From contig CM074127.1 in NCBI GenBank assembly GCA_037178625.1, forward strand, positions 992,001-1,056,000: a stretch of 64,000 nucleotides of DNA, in the 5' to 3' direction. The stretch is from Skeletonema tropicum (lineage: Eukaryota; Bacillariophyta; Thalassiosirophyceae; Thalassiosirales; Thalassiosiraceae). Shown piece by piece: positions 47,074 to 58,750 of the stretch (positions within the stretch are counted from its first letter, which is position 1; each line of letters begins with the position of its first letter). The translations under genes and the position numbers were made by a program. Under the pieces are notes generated by a model that ran no database searches, was not told the origin of the DNA, and saw only the letters and a program-made list of their open reading frames with translations.

Positions 47074-50000
47074 ATGACGTCTTCTACTGAGATGCACTGC
47101 TTCGTAGTCGACGACAGCACCGATGCTGACAATCTGGATGATGGTGCTGGCGTGTCAAATACGTTGGCCGCTAACATTGGATTGAATGCTTGGATCGATA
47201 AAGCCTTTCAAACTGTAAAATCAGCAGCCGTTACCACCGGCCGTAACGATGAGCATAGCAATATCGTGTGCTCTCAAGAGTATTTGTCATGTGCACTGGA
47301 AATAGCTCACTCTCTGGCAGACCAGCTCTGTGTTGTCGACGAAAAAAAGACAGTAACATTGACAGAATTTGAGAATGATGAAGGAGGGGGCATTACAACG
47401 TTGGATCCATCAATAATTAACGAACTAATGGCAGAGCCACATCAGCGGCAGTGGCAGCTGCGGCAATACAAATCGTTGGCGCATTCCATTTACGTTCGGT
47501 GTGGGGCTGACAGATTGCATGAAGGAAAGAAAGATGATTTCAGCAGTGCAACAGCGTTATCAATCGCCGACCTTGAGCCACTTCCGTTTCATCCTGATCA
47601 ATCTTCTGATCCCAATGATTTGGGCGTGTTGGGTCAGCAGCTTTCATCTTTGCTTGAAGATGGTAGTAGTGAGCATATCATCGAATATTTGAGCGTGCAA
47701 TGTGCTACGTTGAGAGAGGACGTTTTCAGAGATATGTGTATCAACGATGATGCAAGAATGGTAGCAATACATGCACTGGGTTCCACCTTTTTTGAATTAT
47801 TTTCTGGTGGACAAAAAGTATTGGAAAGTTTAGACACTGACGAGCAATCCTCTGCGGCAGAAATGATAGGGACAGAATACTACGATAGACCTGATCAAAT
47901 GTCAAACAAGACGCAACGAATACCACCAAGCATGTTATCATCCGTTGAACCACTGAAGTCATTGGGCTTGCCTAATGCTCTTTGTGACCTGATCGGTAAC
48001 ATGATAGGTTGCACAAGCAATGAATGTGTGGCTTTTGACGAGAGTTATAAAGCCGTGACAGATGTACGAGATGATTTGAAGTTGATGATGGATTCTCCCG
48101 AAGTATATCTTCGAGATCTCGACATGATACATGCTTCCAGTGTTGGTCTTCAGATGGAGAGCATCGGGTGCAAGGACAAGGACGGTCAAACATCATTTTA
48201 CGGCCGAGAGTCAGAGCTGGAAATGTTGAAGGAGTCTTATCAAAGATCTATGACAAGTGGATGTGAAGTAGCCATGATTTACGGGTCATCTGGAATAGGC
48301 AAATCAATGCTTTCTAACAAGTTTTCTGGGCATGTAACTGCTAGAAGCGGGATGTTTTTGTCTGGTAGCTTCGATAAACTTCAACAGTCGCAGCCGTTCC
48401 ACGCCATTAGCTCTGCGTTTGATGACTACTGTACATTATTGGCTGCTGCCAGCGATAAGTCGACAGTCGAAATGGTTTCAACTAAACTGCGAAGAGATCT
48501 TGGGAACGAAATGACGGGTCTGGTTGCCGCGATGCCGAACTTGAGGGGCATTCTTGGCAGTGACTTCGTTTGCGGCAAATCTGATGACGATAGTGTTATT
48601 GCCGTTGATGCACAGAAGAGGTTGAGGTATCTCTTTTGTCAGTTTGTTGAAATCATTTTAGGTTGTCAAGAAGAGCCTCTTGTCCTTTTTCTCGACGACT
48701 GTCAATGGATAGACGCGGCTTCAGTAGCTCTGCTGAATCAGATATTGATAATGCCAAACAAGTCAGCCACAAACAAACAACGAAGGTTCTTCTTCTTTGG
48801 GTGTTGTCGTGATGATGAAGTGAATGAAGAGCATCCTCTAATTCTCATGCTTTCCTCGTTGGAAACTTTCGGAACCAAGACGACCAATATTATGTTGACC
48901 TCAATGAGCAAAGAGACTGTCAACGAAATGGTGTCGACAACATTATCCTTGCTTCCGCGCCTCACGCGACCGTTGGCAGATATTCTGTATCACAAAACGA
49001 AGGGGAGCCCTTTCTTTATCAAGCAGCTGATGATTGAGTTATACAAACGACGCTTGTTGTATCCCAGCCTGACTGATCGCCGTTGGGTGTGGGAAAGCGA
49101 CAATATTCGTGATATGGAGATTCCCGATTGTGTTGCAACGTTCATCATGAAGAACTCGTTTCATAGTCTCCCTCCCGAAGTGATTTCGGCTTTGAGCGTG
49201 TTATCTTGCTTCGGTGCGAGTGCCAGTATCTCGACGATAGAAACTTTGGAAGCAGAGATTCAAACTCCACTCTTGGTTCCACTTGACACGGCAGTGGCTG
49301 AGAGTATTGTGGACAAAAGGGAAGGATCGTTCTACTTTATACATGATAAGCTACATGAAGCTGCGTACGATTCTATACGATCTGAACAGCGCTGCTTGCA
49401 GCACTTCCGATATGGATTGGCACTTGGTAATGTTGCAGTCAGAGAAAGAGATGACGTGTTGCTCATCACTGCTGTGAGCCAAATCAATCACGGTGGACCG
49501 CAAGCAGTCATCGATAGTGAGCAAGGTGTAGCTGTGGCTAGGTTGAACCTAGATGCGGGGAAGAAGGCCATGAAAATGTCTGACTTCTTCTCGGCTCATT
49601 CATTTTTCGATCGTGGCATTTCGTACTTGAGGAAAGGACACTGGGAGAAGCAGTACGATCTGAGCTTGGAACTGTTCAATCTAGCAGCCAAGTGTGCCTT
49701 GATGAACGCAGAGCATGCTCACCTCGAGATACTGATTCAACAAATAATGCACTTTGCCCGATGTTTTGAGGATAAGTGTCAGGCAATTTCCATACAAATA
49801 AATCTCCTCTTCTTGTCGGGAAAAATGCTGGAGGGCGTCGAGGCCTCGCTGAGCACATTGGCAAGTCTTGGCGAGAAGCTCAGTCGAAGCCCATGGTGGA
49901 TTCCGAATCAAGTCATTGATTATTTCATCACACCCTCTTTAGTCCACAAGCATTTGAGTGCAACAGATGCGAAGCTTGCTGAATTATCAGATGATACTTT

Positions 50001-51364
50001 GTTGAACTATCATGTGATGGTTGACCCTTCAAAGATGATGGCAATGGAGTTATTGGCCAAGCTGTTTGAGTTGGTTTGGTTCGTCGGTGAACACCCAAAG
50101 TTGCCAATCATTTCATCAAGAATGATCCAGATATCTTTGAAGCACGGCATGAGTCCACTGTCTCCACTTGCCTTTGTGCAGTACGGTAATTACAATGCTT
50201 TTGTCAGACAAAACTACGAGGTGGGTGTGCAATACGTGAAACTTGGACTGGCTCTGATGAAGCAAAGTCTTTCTCGAGCTCACGATTGTCAAATAATATT
50301 TCATTCAGCTTACACCCGATTGCATGTGGAGCCCATGCAGAGTGCTTGTGAGTTTTTCTTTGATGGGTTCAAGGCAGCCATGAAGAGTGGAGATACAGGG
50401 AATGCAATGAAATGTGCCTACTTTTACGATGCGTGTTGCTTTTGGACGGGCAAGAAGTTAGATGAAGTTGCAAAGTCTATGGAAGAGACAATTAAGCAGA
50501 TGAGATTTCACAAGAACTTGCTATTGATATCTGTTATGCTCCCAATCGTTAGACTGACACTGAGGTTAGCAGGCGAGTCTGTCATACCTCAGCAAAATAG
50601 TCTAACAAGTGTATTTGGCGAAACCCACAGTGAAGAAGACATAGCAGAAAAGTTTTCCTACGTCATGATAGCAGAACAATTTATAGAGTTCTATGAAGCA
50701 CTCTTATTCCGAGAGTTGGAGAAAGCGAGGGACTGCGCCGAAAAGTATTTCTCAAAGTTAAGGGGTACAGCCCTGTATCAACGGGTATTGTGAGTACTAC
50801 TGAGGTTCATCCTTAATTTTCATCTTTTGTTTCACTCTGGTGCTTACATTTCCGGTCATTTCTTCCTCCACTTCAAGTTACTTTGGCTTGGTATCATTTT
50901 GGATTGGCAGGGAGACGAATGACAAAAAGTGGATAGCGAGGGGTACGGAGTCGAAGGTTTCAATCGAGAAGCTGGCCGCACTAGCTTCCATATGGAACTT
51001 TCAGAACAGTGAGTTTGCAGATTTTATATGCTATACATATATTATCTAAGCCACGCCATCTCTAATTTGTTGTTTCTATTTACCTTCGTATCCAGAAACA
51101 TATCTTCTCCAAGCTGAGGAGCAATTCTGTGCAAGAAACTTTGATTATGCTGAAATACTATACGAGAATGCAATACTAAGTTCAAAGCAGCATAAATTTG
51201 TGAACGAGGAAGCTCTGGCAAATGAGTTGGCTGGGCATTTCTATCTTGATACAGGCAGAGAGTACAAGTCGTTAAGTTACTTCTGCCAAGCGGAAGAGAA
51301 ATACCGTGAATGGGGTGCTGTTGCAAAAGCAAATGAGCTTGCGACATATTTGAAAAGGAATTGA
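47074..51364 (+). CDS. STAND/AAA-type ATPase, copy D
   Basis: Exons join(47074..50789, 50878..51008, 51096..51364) encode 1371 residues. Walker A (GSSGIGKS) and Walker B (LVLFLDD) are intact. This is the most divergent of the four copies: it starts MTSSTEMHCF, has shorter acidic and Gly-rich loops (a shorter loop after Walker A, and GKSDDDS in place of CCDNCEDDD), and differs in the helical C terminus (FELVWFVGEHPKLP). The intron positions are the family's, but the first intron is only 88 bp. Its promoter is the region shared with the DOMON gene. Of the four copies, this is the one whose surroundings look least rearranged. Confidence 0.82.
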
Positions 51365-53373
51365 CCTGTAGTCACAGATAGGATTGATAAGATGGCACAA
51401 CAAAAACGTCACTGTTAAAATGAGGATAATTTTTTTATAGTGCATTCCATCTTATGCATACCAACCATATAGCTAAGTAGTCCTCTTTGAAAGAGTGAGG
51501 ATACCTCATACTCCTTACATATTTGTGATGACTGCACACGTGGGTACCTCAGTATTTTTTCAGTCTGTCTTTGACCCCAAGGAACCGCTCGCACCTCGCA
51601 CTCTCGGTCACGGGGTTACGTTTGGCCTTCCCGCGTAATTTTGAGATGGAACGAGAAACGCAAAAAATCCATCATCCACCACACCTTTTACACCGTCACC
51701 ATGATGTCCTCCACTCCTGTGGCCACAGTTAAGCGTGCATATTGAATACGCCTAGAATACTCGGCTTGATCAGTCGCATAAATCATCTTATACGCGCCCA
51801 AGCCAGGAAAACTCAGTCGATCCACCGTAAATGAATAAAATAACGTCGCCATCGACGGCATAAAATTTACCACTTTCACCTCCATTCACCCCTCCTATGG
51901 ACGTTTCGGCAATGATATGTTACAAAAGAGAGGATATCCTTTCACCACATCAATGTTATATATACATTGGGCGTCTATTTATCCTTGGGTAGTCCAAACC
52001 CATTATCTAATCGATAATCAACCACATTTCACAAGTTAGACAGAATCTATTATTTGCTCCTTAAACGCAATGCTGAAATCAACATCGTGAAGGACCGATA
52101 ACATCAAATGAGTGGTAATTTATATACCAATTGATCGTATGCGTATATTCGAATACTTCGACAAGTGGATGATGCTTTATATTGATTATAACACATGGGA
52201 GACAGTGTTATGTATGTTGGTTTTGATGTAGGCTAAATATGCAATGAGTTTTACTGAACAAACAAGTATTTCCTCAGAACTCATTGTTATTATCGCTCCC
52301 AAGGATGTTTACTATCATAATAATAATAAGCTGATGCTTGTTTGATCGATATGCATCCCGTTTCCATTAGCTTTCGGTTAGTTGTTGCGTTCGACAGAGA
52401 CGAAAAACATGTACATTTTTTGTATCATCAAAATGATGTCATAAGAGCTTCCATTCCACTCCAAGGGTCAATTAATCGTCTATCACCATATTAGAGTCGA
52501 TGGAGAGTATTGGTTGCCTTCATTGGTGTTATTGTCACTCCTTATTGCAGTAGGGCCAAAGATAAAAATGAACCATTGATGGACATCGAGTTACGACGTT
52601 GAGGATGGTGTTACCGGCCGAAACATCGGTACACTAAGACACCCACGCCTCCCTATGGATATATACACTCGATTGGTGGGCTGCAAGGATCATGCTTTAT
52701 GTCTCCATGGGTTATGCACCGGCATGACTCTCCCTCCGACATGAACGGCAATGTTTCATTAGGAAACTTCGCGCACGAAACTTTTTATTGAAGGAATACA
52801 TCGTAACCAATGCTCCGCGTTTTCTGCGCAGGGGTCGGGTGGTATATGATGAAGCTACTGTAAAAAAAACGCGGAGGGTTTGCCATGTACTGGTGTAATG
52901 GTAGGAGATGTTCTCCGCTATAGTGTCTATGGTTGAGGATTTTTTTGAAGTTTGTGCCATTGTGTGTGATTTTTGCGTGGGGTGACGGAACTTTTCGAAG
53001 TCAGGTAGGTGTCTCAATATTTTTCTAATTTAGTCGAGATTAAGTGGCGTAACCCCGTGGCGGTCGGGATTTTCATTGACGCACGTAGTTGCAGTCTCTG
53101 TTGACGCTTGGCACTACTGAATTGCATCGATCTACTACAGCTATCAGTTGTGTTGGTTGCAATAACGCTGCCTGATCAAGATAGATACGGCTGCAAGTTT
53201 TTGGAGAGGGTTTATTCATTCTATTACGCTAAGGTTCGATATTTTTTGGGTTTTGAATAATAATACATCCAGTGTAGAGAAAGTAAGGGTCATTCTCAGA
53301 ACCAGAACCAACCTGAATCAAATTTCTTCGTTGCTGTGACATACAATAGCAGCAATCAATCACTGCAGCAATC
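51365..53373. other. Intergenic DNA between ATPase copy D and the ZIP transporter gene
   Basis: About 2 kb, AT-rich in places, with no clear gene apart from one possible small frame at 51688-51885. No tandem repeat or mobile-element edge was found. Confidence 0.5.
51688..51885 (-). CDS. Possible small protein of 65 residues, or an exon of a decayed gene
   Basis: The frame MEVKVVNFMPSMATLFYSF... has a balanced composition unlike random intergenic reading: hydrophobic and charged residues alternate, and it is not low complexity. I recognise no domain and see no flanking exon. It could be a real short gene, an exon remnant or chance. Confidence 0.25.
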   Translation of the reverse strand: MEVKVVNFMPSMATLFYSFTVDRLSFPGLGAYKMIYATDQAEYSRRIQYARLTVATGVEDIMVTV

Positions 53374-54489
53374 ATGGTAGTAACAAGACGTCAACGACAA
53401 GCTGCCGAGGAGGCAAATATAAATGCAGATGATTATGATCTGAATGTACCCGTTTCCGCCGCAAAGACACCCAAGAAAGAAGCGCCCTCGCCTTCTTCTC
53501 CATCGAAACAGCATGATCATGCTCACCATGATCACCGCGGCTGTCCTGCACATCTACTGAAAGTTTCAACGAATGGGGAATCAAAAACAAAAGAAAACGA
53601 CGAAAGTGAATCTCAGTTATCACAAGTGATATCGTACGGTATCATTCTCCTCTTGGCCTTCATCACCTACGCGACATACCCCGGAAACACTCTTGGAAAG
53701 AAAGGACTGGATCCAACAATTCACACTGTCTTTTACTACGGCTGGATCTCCGCCATCTCCACTGGCTTTGGTGTGTTACCATTATGTTTCGTACGTGAAA
53801 TGAAAGAGTACTGGGTCGGCGTCTCCAATGCAATTGCGGCTGGGATGATGTGTGCTGCGTCATACTCATTGTTTGTGGAAGGTTGCACGTTCCATGATGA
53901 TAATGATGATAGTTCGTTGAGTCCAGTTGTGAGAACTGCAATTGGATGTGCGATGGGGCTGTTGTTCATACTTGGCACGAAGAGCTTCTTGGATTCACAT
54001 GAAGATGTGAAGGTTGGATCGTTGAGCGGGGCGGATACAAGAAAAATTCTCTTGATTGTGTTTGTCATGACGCTTCATTCATTCAGTGAGGGAGTTGGTA
54101 TTGGAGTTAGCTTTGGAGGTGAGCATGGAAATGAATTGGGGGTGTTTATTTCGGCAAGTTTGGCGGTGCACAATATTCCCGAGGGATTGGCCGTGGCAAT
54201 TGTGTTGCTTCCGAGGAAAGTTTCCAAGGCAACTGCTGCAATTTGGTGTGTAGTAACTTCGCTTCCACAACCCTTAATGGCAGTACCAGCGTTCATGTTT
54301 GTTCATTCCTTTTTACCGTTGCTGCCTGTTGGTTTGGGCTTTGCGGGAGGGGCAATGATGTGGGTGGCATTTATGGAGTTACTGCTGGAGGCATATGAAG
54401 ACACAGACATGGTCACTACTGGTGTAGCCAGTACGCTCGCTTTAGGAGCTATGCTTGCAGTTCAAAGACAGATTGAAGATAGTCATTGA
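53374..54489 (+). CDS. ZIP-family metal (zinc/iron) transporter
   Basis: 371 residues, single exon. The N-terminal 85 residues are cytoplasmic or luminal and include a His-rich metal-binding patch (HDHAHHDHRGC). About eight hydrophobic spans follow. Two hallmark ZIP helices are present: HSFSEGVGIGVSFG near residues 233-246 and HNIPEGLAVAIV near 267-278, whose His/Glu residues form the binuclear metal site in ZIP transporters. The pattern resembles the ZIP members of the GufA/ZIP11 and plant ZTP29 type, which move divalent metal into the cytosol. The exact metal and membrane cannot be read from sequence. The ATG at 53374 is the first in this frame after a plausible leader. Confidence 0.88.
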   Translation: MVVTRRQRQAAEEANINADDYDLNVPVSAAKTPKKEAPSPSSPSKQHDHAHHDHRGCPAHLLKVSTNGESKTKENDESESQLSQVISYGIILLLAFITYATYPGNTLGKKGLDPTIHTVFYYGWISAISTGFGVLPLCFVREMKEYWVGVSNAIAAGMMCAASYSLFVEGCTFHDDNDDSSLSPVVRTAIGCAMGLLFILGTKSFLDSHEDVKVGSLSGADTRKILLIVFVMTLHSFSEGVGIGVSFGGEHGNELGVFISASLAVHNIPEGLAVAIVLLPRKVSKATAAIWCVVTSLPQPLMAVPAFMFVHSFLPLLPVGLGFAGGAMMWVAFMELLLEAYEDTDMVTTGVASTLALGAMLAVQRQIEDSH

Positions 54490-54603
54490 TGAAGTTAGGG
54501 GGAGAGTATAATACGCACATATCACTTTGGTCGATGTTGCTATGACCGCAAGGCTATGTTAAAACAAAAATTAACAACACAACTACTATTATTTATGTAC
54601 AGA

Positions 54604-57600
54604 TCATTTCTTATTATCATTGTCCACCACTGACGCTTCAAATTCGGGAGGGGGTAAAGAAAATGCAGCTCTCAGGCCTCGGGACACCAGTCTCTCTGAC
54701 AGTCTGGCAACTATTTCACCAGCTTTTTGTCTTACTCGAGGTTCTTGAGATAACTTTCGAACCAGTGGCGTAAACTTGCTTATTGTGCTCGCTGTTGCAG
54801 ATGCAGCATTACCTCTTGATGTGGTTGTTGCCAAGGAAGAAGCCCCTCGTGTACCTAATAGGAGACCCAGTTTCATTGTTCTCTTCATCGACTCGGTGGG
54901 CTCAGGAAGTGTCTCAGCCAGGTCTTCTCGTAAGCTGTCTAGAAACGAGGTGACAGGAGTTGGCACCTTGGAATCCTTTTCAGCACCGTCTTCTTTTTCA
55001 CTGGTCACGTCTTTGTTATTTTGCAATGCATGCACAAGAGATTGTATTGCCTTGGCGGCAGATTTTTCATCACGGATTGACAGAGCTGTCGCCGCCTGTG
55101 TGAAATAGATCAAAGTATCACGCCCCAAGCTATCCGCTTCCTTCACAATTTGGTCGGCTATTTCATTCAAGAGCTCTTCTCCCTCACTCGAAATGGCATA
55201 GTCAATGAGCCTGTCAAGCACTGGAACCACATCAAAACCACTTGAATCCTTCGCCTCATCCAGTAGCGACTCTAACCTCGACCATCGAATACTCCCATCC
55301 GATGTGAAGATAAGACGTCGCAGAGCCTCCCTCAATTCCTTCTGCGAATCATCCGTCAGTACACGATTGGCCACGTAGGGATATGCTTTCGAAATGATTC
55401 TTGATTTAGGGTCCACCTGTATCGCCAGTCCCTCCAAGACACCCAAGCACCTTATAATACTAATGTAGAAAGGAGGCAAGGAGAAGGGATATGTATACAT
55501 GATGTCGCCTAACTTGCCAACCACATTTTTGAAGTTCAGCTCGCTAATGTCCGAGTTTAGCACGTCGGGCAAGGCATCTTCTAATGCATTTTCGATAGGT
55601 TGCACATCGGTACCTTCCGGAATGAATCCCAAGTTTTGATATACCTTGACCAACGCCGACCAATCTCGATTGACGATGTGAACAACTGCCAAAAGGAACC
55701 CATTGCGTTGTTTGGCTGCTGCATAGGACATCATACCAAAGTCGAGGTAGCATAGTCTTCCATCCTTTGTGGCAAGAAGATCTGCGTCAGAACATCAAAA
55801 GTGCAGCAGAGAATAAGTCAAGTGTGAGGAATCCAATTCAAGAAATAGTGTCAAAACTGGCAAGTGATCCACTGATAGTACTTACTGCCAGCATGTGGAT
55901 CTGGGAACACAAATATAACACATGGAAATAGTTAGAATACTGCATAGTAGACTTCAAATTGCAAAGAGGCGTGTAAAGAAATTATCAGGGAGCCACTTAC
56001 CAGCATGAAAGAAACCATTCTCCATAATCTGCCTCAACGAACACTGCACAAGCGTATCCACAAGCTTCTTCCTATCCAAATTATTCGCTTCCAAACTAGC
56101 ACTATCCGTAAGTCGAAAGCCATCCACCCACTCCTGTCGTTTGAGAGAGAGACAGAGAGAGAGAGAGAGAAGTGAGGGGATTAAAGTACCAGGTGATAGA
56201 GAGAAGTGAGGAATACTTATAAGCATATACTTACCATCGTCAATACCTTCCGACTGGTAAGCTCCGAATAAATCTTGGGAACAAAGACGTCGGCAAGCGC
56301 CACATCTTGAGCATACAATTCCGAAAATCGGCGTGCATTGGAAGCTTCGGCAATATAATCAATTTCAGCATAGAGAAGGTTGCCAAAGTCATCCATGACA
56401 CTTTGCAAATTGATATTCCGTCCCAGCAATTCAAAGATTTTATTGTACACTCCTCCCCACCATCGCAACACGTACAAATCCAATGCGACTACCTCCTCTG
56501 TATTGGGACGTTGGATTTTCAACGCTACCAATTGTCCATTCTTCAATAAACGTGCCTTGTACACTTGACCAATCGAAGCAGCCGCAATAGGTTCCGGTTC
56601 TACCAATTCAAACACATCCTCAAACTTTAAATTCAATTCCTCCTCGACTATCTGAAATGCCACCTCATTCCGAAATGTGGGGACATTATCCTGCAATTGT
56701 TGCAACTCATCTAAATACTCCGAGGGTAACAAGTCCGGTCGTGAGGCTAACGCCTGCCCAGCCTTAATAATGGCCGGTCCCAAATCGGCAATAATGTTAT
56801 TCAATTGTTTGGCCCGATTGCGACGATTTTGTTTCGATTTGCCAAGGATGGTATCGATGAGTACACCGGATACCCATGTGCCGAATGGTAATGCGATCTG
56901 CACGTTTCGGACGAGCCATTTGGTGGGTTGACGAAAGAGGATTTTTTCGGCGGCGATTGGATCGTAGGGGACGAGTGGTTCGGCTACATTGAGGGATGGT
57001 AATTCGGTTGCTTTGGATATTGCTGAAGATGAATAAGAAGAACCTGATGTCATAGATTCCGCTCTCTCCTTCTCCTCATACACCCACCGTCCACCTGGCA
57101 ACAAACTATTCTCATCTACCACATTATCCACACTATCAAAGGTATCGGCCATTCTCATTTTGTACATGTCTACCAATTCTTCTTCGAGTGTGCCGTACCC
57201 TCCGAAGCGCATGGAGTAGGATCCCATGGGTACCACTGTGTCTATCATGTTGTTATTGTTGTCTATCACATCATTGTTATTGTTGCTCGTAGTATTGTTG
57301 TTGGTGTTGATCAAATTATTTGAAGCCTTACGAGCCTCCTCAATCTCCAACCGCTGTGAAGGAGATATTTGAGCCATTTCCAATAATCGTTGCGCCTTGA
57401 GTAATCGTTTGGCGGATCTGCTACGTGAATAATCTGTTTTAGTTTTGGTCGGTGGCTGCTGCTGCTGCTGCTCGACAGTCACCACATTGCTGTCAATTAA
57501 AGCGGTAGAGGAGTCATTGTCAGTTGCATTTGTGTATTGTAACCGCGATACCGATGTTTGTCGATTGTGGCTGTGGATTCGCGAAGGTCGAGGTGTAAGA

Positions 57601-57791
57601 AATGCATCGGTGCAGGGGGTCGTAGCTGCAGCCAGAGCTATTGCTATGGCCAAGATGTGGCTGGACGGCCATCGCCTTTTTGTCGAGCAGCACAGCATGC
57701 TGATATTGTCCGTGTAACTATCCGTCATTGTAATTGCAGTATGATTGTGGCTGTGGACGTCCCATCCATCAACATTTGTTGCCATTGCCAT
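54604..57791 (-). CDS. ABC1/UbiB-type atypical kinase, plastid-targeted
   Basis: Four exons, complement(join(54604..55781, 55886..55900, 56001..56133, 56235..57791)), 960 residues; all introns are GT-AG and about 100 bp. A start at ATG 57698 gives a cleaner signal peptide (MLCCSTKRRWPSSHILAIAIALAA) ending at TDAFLTP, which has the Phe of diatom plastid import; the first in-frame ATG is 57791. ABC1 hallmarks: the KxGQ motif (IIKAGQALASRPD, near 56760), the Ala-rich loop AAASIGQV (near 56580), VALKIQRP with the ATP-site Lys, EWVDGFRLTD, the catalytic DPHAGN built from exons 2, 3 and 4, and LDFGMM as the metal-binding motif. The long C-terminal part is helical. Plastid ABC1K proteins regulate prenylquinone metabolism and plastoglobule function; that role here is inference from family and targeting. 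Confidence 0.88.
55886..55900 (-). other. 15 nt microexon of the ABC1-type kinase gene
   Basis: Minus-strand ATCCACATGCTGGCA is preceded by a CCCAG acceptor and followed by a GTAAGT donor. It joins a phase-1 upstream exon (ending ...CATGCTG) to a downstream exon starting AT, completing Asp-Pro-His-Ala-Gly-Asn. Skipping it would keep the frame but delete five residues, among them part of the catalytic motif. Confidence 0.85.
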
Positions 57792-57880
57792 CGCACTCGG
57801 CAGAATGAAAGCAGATGGAAGTTGAAAGTTGAAAAGCAAGTTCAAAGTCGAAGATCCAATACCGGATGGAATCTTCTTCT

Positions 57881-58065
57881 CCACGAACTAAATACCCCGG
57901 GGGGTCTAAAAATTTTGGCTAGTCTTCTCTAGAGGGGGGTCTGACTTTCGGAATAGTGACATACCTACTACCTAATTCCCCATTATGCTAGTAGAAACTG
58001 GGAGGGGGTTTAAGTATTTTGGCTAGGCTGTGATTTGGAGGGGGGTCTGTAAAGTTCGCGGAGGT
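57881..58065. repeat. Dispersed repeat, copy 2 (AAAATTTTGGCTAG family), MITE-like
   Basis: The edges are imperfect inverted repeats: CCACGAACT at the left, and CCGCGAACT read inward from the right. Inside are two direct arms (TAAAAATTTTGGCTAG and TTAAGTATTTTGGCTAGG). It begins 90 bp upstream of the first ATG of the ABC1-type kinase, so it forms part of that gene's promoter or leader. Bases 58066-58445 have no gene. Confidence 0.65.
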
Positions 58066-58445
58066 TTACTTGAGGTTGTACTGTTGACCCCTACACAACT
58101 GTTTAAAAGCTCTCATTCATACCCCTACAATAATATAAAGATAGAAGTGTACCTCCTACCTGTAGAGATGGTTCTTGAGTTTTGAGAATGTCACAGGTAG
58201 ACTTGGCCCGCACGAAATCGGATCTCGTCACACCTGTCTTTCTCCTTCTCTTTCTTCCGGCTTCTCGCATCGCTCTGGTCGTTAGGGACAGACAGAAGGG
58301 ATGTTGAGAGAGAGAGAACAGCCATGGACATTGTTCATCAAGCACCAATATCGTGTAGAACAATCCTATAGCTGTTCATCTTTTTTATTGCTACCATGTC
58401 GGTCCGTACCAGCAGTAGTCATTTAAAAGTCAGCATAGTAAATCT

Positions 58446-58750
58446 GGCCTCTATCAGCCAACCCCTATCGGTCTATACGGCCCCAATATCTCGGCAGTCT
58501 GCCAATGGCCTCTATCAGCCAAACCCTATCGGTCTATACGACCCCAATATCTTGGCAGTCTGCCAATGGCCTCTATCAGCCAAACCCTATCGGTCTATAC
58601 GACCCCAATATCTTGGCAGTCTGCCAATGGCCTCTATCAGCCAAACCCTATCGGTCTATACGACCCCAATATCTTGGCAGTCTGCCAATGGCCTCTATCA
58701 GCCAAACCCTATCGGTCTATACGGCCACAATATCTCCGCAGTCTGCCACT
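58446..58750. repeat. 61 bp tandem satellite, five units
   Basis: Units start GGCCTCTATCAGCCAA at 58446, 58507, 58568, 58629 and 58690, an exact 61 bp period. The inner units are near identical; the first and last carry CGGCC in place of CGACC. The period is one more than a multiple of three, so each unit moves to the next reading frame, which explains three overlapping open frames here. Related words (GGCCCCAATATCTCGGCA) recur downstream near 59586 and 59629. Confidence 0.92.

Noticed and set aside
58446..58750. Possible CRISPR-like array
   Set aside because: Units are contiguous 61 bp copies with no unique spacers, and the genome is eukaryotic; it is a plain tandem satellite.
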